Shown here one piece after another: positions 10,378 to 18,160 of a stretch of 39,709 bases of DNA. Position 1 is the stretch's first letter. The number at the start of each line of letters is the position of its first letter. Below the pieces are notes generated by a model. The model saw only the letters and a program-made list of their open reading frames with translations, made no database searches and was not told the origin of the DNA. This stretch comes from an uncultured Selenomonadaceae bacterium (GTDB lineage Bacteria; Bacillota; Negativicutes; Selenomonadales; Selenomonadaceae): the NCBI GenBank assembly GCA_905234705.1, contig CAJOIB010000023.1, positions 1 through 39,709 of the forward strand, written 5' to 3'. The position numbers were made by a program, and so were the translations under genes.

Positions 10378-11304
10378 TTATTTTCTAAATTGAGCAAGAT
10401 TTTCGCGCGTTATTGAAGTGAACGGCACAGAAATATCATTGGGAGTTTCGCCGCGGTTAATTTGGTCAAGAATCGTCACAACGCCGTTAGCCTGCGCGAT
10501 GCCGTCCTGTTTAATGGTCTGAGCCAATTCACCCGTAGCAACCGCGTCAAGCGCCTCGTCAACCGCGTCAACGCCCGAAACTAAACAGCCTTGCAAACGA
10601 TTAGCCGCTTTGAGAGCAATAATCGCGCCAAAAGCCATTTGGTCATTGCCGCAAACTACCGCGTCAATTTTCGGGAAAATGCTGAGCCACGTTGACATAA
10701 TTTTCATAGCCTCAACTTTGCTGTACCTGCCGTCCTGCATATCAAGAATATTTAAATCGGGGCGGCGCGAATTTATTTCAGTGCGAAAACCTTCCCAACG
10801 TTGCTGTGAACTGCCAAGGTTGCTCGTGCCTTCCAGATAAACGATATTAGCGCCTTGCGGGAGTCTCTGCGCCATAAATTCAGCCTGAAGTTTGCCGGCT
10901 TCGTATTCGTCGGAATATGAGCGGTAACGTTTGCCGCCGTTAGCGTCGCGGTTTACAGTTACAACCGGAATGTGCGCCTTTTCTGCGCGATCTACCAGCG
11001 GAATAATCCCGTCGCCGTCAATCGCCAGCAAAACTATCGCCTTAGCCCCGCTGTCAATGGCGTCTTTCATTTGGTCGATTTGCAAATTGCTATCGCCGCG
11101 GGCGTCGAAAAATTCAAGATTCAAGCCCTTAGCCTCAGCGCCGCGTGCAATTTCTTCGCGAATCAATTTGCCGCCGAATGCGTCGGTGTTGTCGAAATTG
11201 AGATAGGCAATTTTACCGCTGCTTGAGCCGCCGCCTCCGCCGCAACCTGTCATTAGCGCACCGGCGAGGAATGTTCCGGCGATTAAGCTTAGATATTTGT
11301 TCAT
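10378..11304 (-). CDS. Periplasmic sugar-binding lipoprotein, RbsB-like (type 1 PBP fold)
   Basis: Lipobox LMTGC; IDQMKDAIDSGAKAIVLLAIDGDGIIPLVDRAEKAHIPVVTVNRDA typical of ribose/galactose binding proteins. Start chosen at MNKYLSLIAG. Confidence 0.9.
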   Translation of the reverse strand: MNKYLSLIAGTFLAGALMTGCGGGGGSSSGKIAYLNFDNTDAFGGKLIREEIARGAEAKGLNLEFFDARGDSNLQIDQMKDAIDSGAKAIVLLAIDGDGIIPLVDRAEKAHIPVVTVNRDANGGKRYRSYSDEYEAGKLQAEFMAQRLPQGANIVYLEGTSNLGSSQQRWEGFRTEINSRRPDLNILDMQDGRYSKVEAMKIMSTWLSIFPKIDAVVCGNDQMAFGAIIALKAANRLQGCLVSGVDAVDEALDAVATGELAQTIKQDGIAQANGVVTILDQINRGETPNDISVPFTSITRENLAQFRK

Positions 11305-11320
11305 CGGATTGGCGTTTTTT

Positions 11321-11370
11321 ATTAGGGGATAGTGCACTAATCCCTAACCACTAGCCCCTAACCCCTAAAC
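11321..11370. repeat. Degenerate heptamer array B with inverted half
   Basis: CACTAAT CCCTAAC CACTAGC CCCTAAC CCCTAAA (11335-11369), preceded by near-inverted TTAGGGGATAGTG. Confidence 0.85.
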
Positions 11371-11400
11371 AAAGCGCCGCTCACTTCCTTTCGTGTAAAA

Positions 11401-12465
11401 TTAGAGGCGCGCGCAAATAATTTCCGTGGCTTCGTTCGTGCCAACTTTTTTGAAACCGTCTTGATAAATATCAGCCGTACGATAACCGTCAGCCAAAGTT
11501 TTATCAACCGCCGCTTCAATCGCCTGTGCCGCTTCTTCAGCATTTAAACTGTAACGAAGGAGCATTGCCGCGCTTAAAATCGTACCCATCGGATTCGCAA
11601 TATTTTTCCCCGCAATATCCGGCGCGCTGCCGTGTATCGGCTCATAAAAACTGGTGAGTTCGCCAATCGACGCGGAAGGCATTAAACCAATCGAGCCGCC
11701 AATAACCGACGCCTCATCGCTCAAAATATCGCCGAACATATTTCCCGTCACGATAACGTCAAACTGTTTCGGATTTACCGCAAGCTGCATAGCGGCGTTG
11801 TCAACGTACAGATGATTAACTTCAACGTCCGGATAATTTTTCGCCATATCATTAACCACGCGCCGCCACAATCTGGATGACGCCAAAACATTTGCCTTGT
11901 CGACTGAAGTTAATTTCTTGCGACGTTTCTGCGCAGATTCAAAGCCGAGTTTTACAATCCGTTCAATTTCGGGAACTGAATAAATTTCCGTGTCATACGC
12001 GCGTTCAACGCCGTCAACAATTTCAGCTTCGCGGCGCGGTCCAAAATAAATACCGCCAACCAATTCGCGCACAATCAGCAAATCTGAACCGCTTACAAGT
12101 TCCGGTTTGAGCGGCGAACCGTCAATCAGCGCGTCATAAACTTTCACGGGGCGCAAATTCCCATACAAACCTAAACCTTTGCGCAAACCAAACAAAGCTT
12201 TTTCTGGGCGTTTATCCACCGGCAAATTGTCCCACTGCTTGCCGCCAACCGCGCCAAATAAAACAGCGTCAGCCGCTTTGCAGGCGTCAAGAGTTTCTGC
12301 GGGCAACGGTTCACCAAATTTATCGTAGGCAGTGCCGCCAGCGTCGCGTTCCTCAAATTCCAAGCCAAGATTAAATTTCGCGTCGATTTTCTTCAAAACT
12401 TCAACCGCCGACGCCGTAACTTCCCTACCAATGCCATCGCCAGGAATAACGATAATCTTCTTCAT
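11401..12465 (-). CDS. leuB: 3-isopropylmalate dehydrogenase
   Basis: 354 aa; [85 protein letters not shown]. Confidence 0.96.
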   Translation of the reverse strand: MKKIIVIPGDGIGREVTASAVEVLKKIDAKFNLGLEFEERDAGGTAYDKFGEPLPAETLDACKAADAVLFGAVGGKQWDNLPVDKRPEKALFGLRKGLGLYGNLRPVKVYDALIDGSPLKPELVSGSDLLIVRELVGGIYFGPRREAEIVDGVERAYDTEIYSVPEIERIVKLGFESAQKRRKKLTSVDKANVLASSRLWRRVVNDMAKNYPDVEVNHLYVDNAAMQLAVNPKQFDVIVTGNMFGDILSDEASVIGGSIGLMPSASIGELTSFYEPIHGSAPDIAGKNIANPMGTILSAAMLLRYSLNAEEAAQAIEAAVDKTLADGYRTADIYQDGFKKVGTNEATEIICARL

Positions 12466-12543
12466 TATATTCGCTCCTTTACCAATCGGAAAATTTTTGT
12501 TAAAATTATTGTAGCATATTTCTTTGAGAAAGGCGATTTAATT

Positions 12544-13338
12544 ATGAAAAAAATTACAGTGCAACACGTAGCCGAAGTTATGAATAGAATTGCGCCGCGG
12601 CAACTCGCCGAAGAATGGGACAATCCTGGTTTACTGGTCGGCAGTTTCGACGCGCCCGTGGAAAAAATTTTTGTTTGCCTTGACGTCAATGATAATGTTG
12701 TGAATGACGCGGTTGAATTTGGCGCGCAGTTGATTATCGCGCATCACCCGCTGATTTTTCGCGCAGTAAAAAATTTCCGCACGGATTTACCGCTCGGCAA
12801 AAAATTGGTGGCGCTGATTAAAAATGACGTTGCGGTTTTCGCGGCTCATACGAATTTGGACAGCGCGATTGGCGGCGTCAATGATGTACTCGCTGAAAAA
12901 ATCGGGCTGATTGACGTTAAAAATTTTGGCGACGAAGAAATTTCTTTAGGCAGAATTGGCAAATTGCCGGAAAAAATGACTGCGCGAGAATTTGCGGCTC
13001 ACGTCAAGAAAAGTTTAAATGCAGGAAGTGTGCGGCTGATTGATGCGGGCGATTTTCTGATTGAGAAAGTTGGGCTTTGCAGCGGCGCGGGCAGCGATAT
13101 TATTTCAAAGGCAAAATTTTTCGGCGCTCAAGCGTTTGTCACGGGCGATGTTAAATATCACGAAGCGCAGAGTGCGATTGACAGCAAAATTCACGTTATC
13201 GACGCGGGACATTTCGCGACGGAATTTCCGATTGTTCATGCATTGGCGGAGAAATTGGCGGCGGAATTTGAAAAGCTTGATTACAAAATAAAAATCGCGG
13301 AAGATAAAACCTCCCGCGACGTTTTTGAAACGGTATGA
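12544..13338 (+). CDS. Nif3-like dinuclear metal center hexameric protein
   Basis: EEWDNPGLLVG, IIAHHPLIFRAVKNF, AAHTNLDSAIGGVNDVLAEKIGL, KYHEAQ, DAGHFATE. Confidence 0.9.
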   Translation: MKKITVQHVAEVMNRIAPRQLAEEWDNPGLLVGSFDAPVEKIFVCLDVNDNVVNDAVEFGAQLIIAHHPLIFRAVKNFRTDLPLGKKLVALIKNDVAVFAAHTNLDSAIGGVNDVLAEKIGLIDVKNFGDEEISLGRIGKLPEKMTAREFAAHVKKSLNAGSVRLIDAGDFLIEKVGLCSGAGSDIISKAKFFGAQAFVTGDVKYHEAQSAIDSKIHVIDAGHFATEFPIVHALAEKLAAEFEKLDYKIKIAEDKTSRDVFETV

Positions 13339-13363
13339 CAAGTTGTCAGGGACAAGTAAAAAC

Positions 13364-13398
13364 CACTGACCACTTTCCACTGTTCACTGACCACTCTT
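13364..13398. repeat. Degenerate heptamer array C
   Basis: CACTGAC CACTTTC CACTGTT CACTGAC CACTCTT; overlaps the 3' end of rpmE. Confidence 0.85.
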
Positions 13399-13599
13399 CT
13401 TGTAGCGCTTGTTGAACTTTTCGATACGACCGCCGGCTTTGACATCGCGCTGACGACCGGTAAAAAACGGATGACATTTGGAGCAAACATCAACGCGCAA
13501 TTCTTTTTTTGTAGAGCCGGTTTTGAAAGTGTTGCCGCAACCGCAAATGACAGTTGCCTCATAATATTTCGGATGAATTTTATCTTTCAAAATGAACAC
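13384..13599 (-). CDS. rpmE: 50S ribosomal protein L31 (zinc-binding, cysteine-containing type)
   Basis: [48 protein letters not shown]; probable GTG start at 13599. Confidence 0.93.
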   Translation of the reverse strand: MFILKDKIHPKYYEATVICGCGNTFKTGSTKKELRVDVCSKCHPFFTGRQRDVKAGGRIEKFNKRYKKSGQ

Positions 13600-13701
13600 C
13601 TCGAATTCTAAAAAAGTTGACGCGCAAATAGCGCAGGGTGTATTATACACGTTGCAGAAATGCTTTGCAAGATTTTTTGAAAATTAAGGAGCTAAAAATA
13701 T

Positions 13702-15015
13702 ATGGCAGATAATAATATGCGTTGTACGATTTGCGGCAGAAGGCTGAAAATGCAGAGCCAGTACGACGTGCCGATTTACGACCCGAATACCGGTTTCACA
13801 GTTTGCCGAAATTGCATTAAAGAAATTAATCATTACCTCGAAGAAGAAGATCACCGCCGCTTTCACGAATTGAAAAAAACTTTCGCCGATAAAATTGGCG
13901 CTGTCATTGAAAAAAATAAGCCGCACGTTATCAAAGAATATCTCGACCAGTTCATTATCAAACAGGAACGCGCGAAAAAAATTTTGTCCGTGGCGGTTTA
14001 CAACCATTACAAGCGCATGAAGTACGATTACGAACACGCCGACAGCGACGACGAAATTGACAAATCGAACGTGATTATCATGGGACCGACGGGTTGCGGC
14101 AAAACGGCTATGCTTAGTCATTTGTCGAAATTGCTGGATATTCCATTCGCAGTAACCGACGCGTCGAGTTTGACTGAGGCGGGCTTTGTGGGCGCTGACG
14201 TCGAAGTTGCGGTTAGAAATTTGTATTACGCCGCTGGACAAAACATCGAAAAAACCGAGCACGGCATCATCTATCTTGACGAATTTGACAAAATCGCACG
14301 CAAATCCGGCGAAAATAATTCGATAACCGCCGACCCTGGACACGAAGGCGTTCAGCAAGGTTTGTTGAAAATGCTGGAAGGCAGCGTTGTAGAATTTACG
14401 GCGCGCGGGCAACGTAAGCACCCCGAAGCTCCGACTATTAAAGTTAATACGAAAAATATTTTGTTTATAGTGGGCGGCGCGTTTGTGGGCATTGATAAAA
14501 TTGTCGCGCAGAGAATCCGCAAGGGCGAAGCCAGCTTAGGTTTTGGCGTCGATATTCAGCCCAAAGAAGATAACGACGAAAAATTTAATGAGCTGATTCA
14601 CCAAGTGCGCCCCGAAGATTTAATGAAGTACGGAATTATTCCGGAAATAATTGGGCGTTTGCCGGTAATTTGCACGCTGGAAACTTTGGACGAACATTCG
14701 CTGTTTCGAATTTTAACCGAGCCGAAAAATGCGCCTGTCAAGCAATATCAAAAATTGCTGGCGATGGACAATGTTCAGCTTGAATTTGAAGAAGCGGCGC
14801 TTTTGGCGGTTGCGAAAAAGGCGATTGAGCGCAAAACCGGCGCGCGTTCGCTGAAGGGAATTATCGAAGACACAATGCTCGATGTAATGTTCGATATACC
14901 GAAATCGGAATTGCCGCGCAAAGTCATTGTTACCGAAGAATGCGTAAACGACGGCGCAGAGCCTAAAGTTATTTTCCTTGAAGATGAAGAGCCGCTAGCT
15001 GAGGCGGCAAATTAA
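13702..15015 (+). CDS. ClpX-like AAA+ unfoldase with divergent N-terminal zinc-finger
   Basis: CTICG...CRNCI; Walker A GPTGCGKT; Walker B GIIYLDEFDKIARK; LGFGVDIQ pore/IGF-like region; GARSLKGIIEDTMLDVMFDIP. Confidence 0.88.
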   Translation: MADNNMRCTICGRRLKMQSQYDVPIYDPNTGFTVCRNCIKEINHYLEEEDHRRFHELKKTFADKIGAVIEKNKPHVIKEYLDQFIIKQERAKKILSVAVYNHYKRMKYDYEHADSDDEIDKSNVIIMGPTGCGKTAMLSHLSKLLDIPFAVTDASSLTEAGFVGADVEVAVRNLYYAAGQNIEKTEHGIIYLDEFDKIARKSGENNSITADPGHEGVQQGLLKMLEGSVVEFTARGQRKHPEAPTIKVNTKNILFIVGGAFVGIDKIVAQRIRKGEASLGFGVDIQPKEDNDEKFNELIHQVRPEDLMKYGIIPEIIGRLPVICTLETLDEHSLFRILTEPKNAPVKQYQKLLAMDNVQLEFEEAALLAVAKKAIERKTGARSLKGIIEDTMLDVMFDIPKSELPRKVIVTEECVNDGAEPKVIFLEDEEPLAEAAN

Positions 15016-15636
15016 ATGCGCTATTACAGGATTAAAATTGAGCCTGGCGATAAACCGACGATTTTTGACAGCAAAATTGGCGGCGTGGCTTATTGGACGT
15101 CTGATAAAAATTATCCGGTCGGCGCTAATGGTAAGCCGCTTTTTCTGCTGGCTCAGATTAATTTTGAGAGATTTAATTTCGAGCCGCCCTTGCAAAATGC
15201 CGGTATGTTGCAATTTTTCATTTCAGACGATGATTTAATGGGCGCAGATTATGAAAATCCGACGGCTCAGAAAAATTTCCGCGTCATTTATCACGAAAGA
15301 ATTGATTATCAAACTCGCGACGAATTGAAACTTCCGCACAATGAGCAGGCTGAATGTTTGCCCGTCTATGGCGAATTAAAAATTTCATTCAGCAAAGAAA
15401 TCGGCGACGGTTCGGAACATAATCCGCCGTATCACCAAATTTTTGGGCGACCATTTTTCACGCAGGACGATCCGCGGAGCGACGATTCAGAATTTGATAC
15501 CTTGCTCTTGCAAATTGATTCTGAAGGCGAATATGTTTTGTGGGGCGATATGGGCGTTGGAAATTTCTTCATTCGGCGGCAAGATTTAATCGATAAAAAT
15601 TTCAGCGATGTGCTTTACAACTGGGATTGTTGCTAA
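15016..15636 (+). CDS. DUF1963 (YwqG-like) protein
   Basis: SKIGGVAYWTSDKNYPVGANGKPLFLLAQINF...GMLQFFIS...LLLQIDSEGEYVLWGDMGVGNFFI; directly abuts the clpX-like stop. Confidence 0.8.
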   Translation: MRYYRIKIEPGDKPTIFDSKIGGVAYWTSDKNYPVGANGKPLFLLAQINFERFNFEPPLQNAGMLQFFISDDDLMGADYENPTAQKNFRVIYHERIDYQTRDELKLPHNEQAECLPVYGELKISFSKEIGDGSEHNPPYHQIFGRPFFTQDDPRSDDSEFDTLLLQIDSEGEYVLWGDMGVGNFFIRRQDLIDKNFSDVLYNWDCC

Positions 15637-15637
15637 T

Positions 15638-15745
15638 AAAAAAAAGGCGCTCAAGGACGAGCGCCCCCGCGGCGCGCTAGTCACGTGATGTGACTAATGC
15701 GCCGCCTTTTCTTTGCCAGCGTTTCTTTTGAAAAAGAAATGCTGA
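15638..15745. repeat. Three-hairpin structured intergenic repeat, copy 2
   Basis: GGCGCTC-aaggac-GAGCGCC (15646-15665); TAGTCAC-gtgat-GTGACTA (15678-15696); AGCgTTTCTTTT/AAAAGAAAtGCT (15718-15743). Confidence 0.9.
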
Positions 15746-15752
15746 TTAATGT

Positions 15753-15995
15753 TTATTTTTTCGTCGAAGTTTTTGCAGTGGGTTTAGCGACAACTTCCTC
15801 GATAATATCAACGAGCGCAATTTTCATGACGTTCATGACTTCAGACAAAACCGCATTATACAAATCGCCGCCGTCAACTACGCCGCGTCCATTTTCCGTG
15901 ATAAAAAATTTTTTTGGTGTGTCATTTGCCTTCAATGCGGCGTCAATTTTTTCGCTGATAATTTTTTCAAGTTGCTCCTTGTTCACAATAGTCAC
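15753..15995 (-). CDS. Small hypothetical protein (80 aa)
   Basis: MTIVNKEQLEKIISEKIDAALKANDTPKKFFITENGRGVV...; plausible composition and gene-like spacing. Confidence 0.6.
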   Translation of the reverse strand: MTIVNKEQLEKIISEKIDAALKANDTPKKFFITENGRGVVDGGDLYNAVLSEVMNVMKIALVDIIEEVVAKPTAKTSTKK

Positions 15996-16039
15996 GCTCC
16001 AAATTTTTTCGACGATTTTATCAAATAATCAATCAATCG

Positions 16040-16963
16040 TCAATCGAAGTTGAGCGCGGATAAATATCTTTCGCCGGTATCCGGCAACAACGCGACGATA
16101 GTTTTCCCTGCGTTTTCTGCGCGAGAGGCAACAACTTTAGCCGCAAAAGCCGACGCGCCGCTCGAAATTCCAACGAGCAAACCTTCAACGCGCGCAATTT
16201 CTTTCGTGGTGTCAATCGCCTCTTCATTTTTAACGCGGACAATTTCATCATAAATTTTCGTATTGAGTGTATCGGGAACAAAGCCCGCGCCGATACCTTG
16301 AATCTTATGAGCGCCCGCCTTGCCAGTGGAAAGAACCGGCGAACTATCCGGCTCAACAGCTATAACTTTAATTGCAGGATTTTTCGACTTCAAAAATTCG
16401 CCAACGCCAGACAAAGTGCCGCCAGTGCCAACGCCCGCAATGAAAATATCAACTTTGCCGTCGGTATCAGCCCAAATTTCCGGACCAGTAGTATTTCTGT
16501 GGCATTCCGGATTCGCAGGATTCACAAATTGCCCAGGAATAAAACTATTTTTAATTTGCGCGTGAAGTTCCTCAGCTTTGGCAATCGCGCCCTTCATACC
16601 CTTAGCGCCTTCAGTCAAAACTAATTCCGCGCCGTACGCCTGCAAAATTTTCCGCCGCTCAATGCTCATAGTCTCCGGCATCGTGATAATAATTTTGTAA
16701 CCGCGCGCCGCCGCTACCGCTGAAAGTCCAACGCCTGTATTGCCGCTCGTCGGTTCAATAATCGTCGTGCCTTTCGTAAGTTTGCCTTCGCGCTCGGCTT
16801 TGTCAATCATCGCCCAAGCAATTCTGTCCTTGACGCTGCCAGCCGGATTAAAATATTCCAACTTCGCAATGACTTTCGCCTTCAAATTATTCACGCGCTC
16901 CAAATTGCTCAAATGAAAAAGCGGCGTCCGTCCAATTAACTCTTGAAAATTCTCATAAACCAT
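16040..16963 (-). CDS. cysK: Cysteine synthase A (O-acetylserine sulfhydrylase)
   Basis: NPAGSVKDRIAWAMIDKAE, PTSGNTGVGLSAVAAARGYK, GVGTGGTLSGVGEFLK, GIGAGFVP, LPDTGERYLS. Start chosen at MVYENFQELIGRTPL. Confidence 0.95.
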   Translation of the reverse strand: MVYENFQELIGRTPLFHLSNLERVNNLKAKVIAKLEYFNPAGSVKDRIAWAMIDKAEREGKLTKGTTIIEPTSGNTGVGLSAVAAARGYKIIITMPETMSIERRKILQAYGAELVLTEGAKGMKGAIAKAEELHAQIKNSFIPGQFVNPANPECHRNTTGPEIWADTDGKVDIFIAGVGTGGTLSGVGEFLKSKNPAIKVIAVEPDSSPVLSTGKAGAHKIQGIGAGFVPDTLNTKIYDEIVRVKNEEAIDTTKEIARVEGLLVGISSGASAFAAKVVASRAENAGKTIVALLPDTGERYLSALNFD

Positions 16964-16987
16964 AAAATTTTTCCTCCTAACAAAAAT

Positions 16988-17022
16988 CACTATTCCCTTT
17001 TCCCTTTTCACTAGCCCCTAAT
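16988..17022. repeat. Degenerate heptamer array D
   Basis: CACTATT CCCTTTT CCCTTTT CACTAGC CCCTAAT. Confidence 0.75.
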
Positions 17023-17360
17023 CAAATTCCTTCGCCGTCCAAACCGGTGAATCTATGTTGAATCGTGCGCTCAATTTGAACGACGCGACCTTTCTGAATT
17101 TTGATAACCAGCCGCCCATACGCCAGCGTTGAAAATTCTTTGCTGATTTTATTTTTGAGATTGACGCAGAGTTCCTCGCTCCAATCCGGCAATTCATTAT
17201 CCCAATCCGCCAAGCGCCGCCGCTGATTAACTTCAACCTGCATCAAATAGCAGTCCTGCGCGACAAATATTATTTCGCCGCTACGAATTTTTTTCAATTC
17301 CGAAATTGCGAAGTTTAAAACTTCCTCCGGTATTTCGCCGAGATTTATCTTTCTACTCAT
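17022..17360 (-). CDS. YezD-like (DUF2292-type) protein, apparently with two tandem copies
   Basis: C-term LAYGRLVIKIQKGRVVQIERTIQHRF; N-terminal half LKKIRSGEIIFVAQDCYLMQVEVNQRRRL looks like a diverged second copy; located behind cysK. Confidence 0.6.
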   Translation of the reverse strand: MSRKINLGEIPEEVLNFAISELKKIRSGEIIFVAQDCYLMQVEVNQRRRLADWDNELPDWSEELCVNLKNKISKEFSTLAYGRLVIKIQKGRVVQIERTIQHRFTGLDGEGI

Positions 17361-17457
17361 AACATCTCCCACATTTTTAATCAAATTTTAATGTTTATCG
17401 GCAGGATTATAAATCATTTAATCGAAATAATAAATCAAATTTTTGGAGGTGGTTCTC

Positions 17458-17810
17458 ATGAAACAAACTGTATTAACGGTTTTATTGACTGCGGTGTTAA
17501 TTTTTTCTGGGGGGGGGTAGCCGAGCCTAGCTATGCTGAAGCGCGCGAAGTTTTTGTTGGTACTTTCGGAATGAGCGATGTATACATTTTCACTGAAAGC
17601 ATCAACATCCGAAACCGCAACCCGCTTGAATTTTCGTGCCAGACACACTGGATTGGAACAAGAAACAAAAATGTCAATTCCTACCACAACCTTAACTTCT
17701 TCGCAAGAAATGGATACATTTATGGAAGCACCGATGGTTCAAGTGCCTACAATGTTGATACTTATGATTGGTCACGGGCTATTTATCTTTTGATTCGCAA
17801 TAATCTATAA
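17458..17810 (+). CDS. Small secreted protein, out of frame at a poly-G9 tract inside the signal peptide
   Basis: GGAGGTGG SD then ATG (17458): MKQTVLTVLLTAVLIFSGGG*. Adding one G gives ...LIFSGGGVAEPSYAEAREVFVGTFGMSDVYIFTESINIRNR..., open to 17810. Confidence 0.75.
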
Positions 17811-17834
17811 GTCTCTCATCAAACATACACGTTC

Positions 17835-17857
17835 AGCAGGGCGACCTGCTTTTTTTA
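17835..17857 (+). terminator. Rho-independent terminator
   Basis: AGCAGG-gcga-CCTGCT followed by seven further T. Confidence 0.85.
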
Positions 17858-18001
17858 TTGTAGTCGATTTTTTAACGCCGCATTCAAAATTATCACGGCG
17901 AAAATATTTACTGCCGCCATTATCGCGCTCTGAGTTAATTCTTTCGTTGTCGATTAAATCACCTGCTTAATAAATCTTTTATCAGTGATGCCCTTAAACG
18001 C

Positions 18002-18091
18002 AAAAAAACCCGCGAATTCCAAACTCGCCGGCTTTCGATTTCGAATCACCAAATTTTTCGCAATGATAATAAATTCGCCGCACTTTGTCAA
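18002..18091 (-). ncRNA. Candidate very short sRNA transcription unit (promoter plus terminator)
   Basis: Minus strand: TTGACA (18091-18086), 17 bp spacer, TATCAT (18068-18063), then hairpin CCGGCGAG..TTCGCGGG (18031-18009) followed by T7 (18008-18002). Confidence 0.45.
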
Positions 18092-18160
18092 GGCAATTTC
18101 TATTTGCCAAATCTGAATAAAAAATGTAAAATAGCAGAAATTTTTACAGGAGAGATTTAT

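Noticed and set aside
12466-12543. Possible regulatory RNA between leuB and the Nif3-like gene
   Set aside because: Only 78 bp, adequate for divergent promoters and RBSs; no structure noticed.
13684-14421. Long minus-strand ORF (245 aa) opposite the ClpX-like gene
   Set aside because: Shadow ORF antisense to a clearly conserved AAA+ gene, with no family signature of its own.
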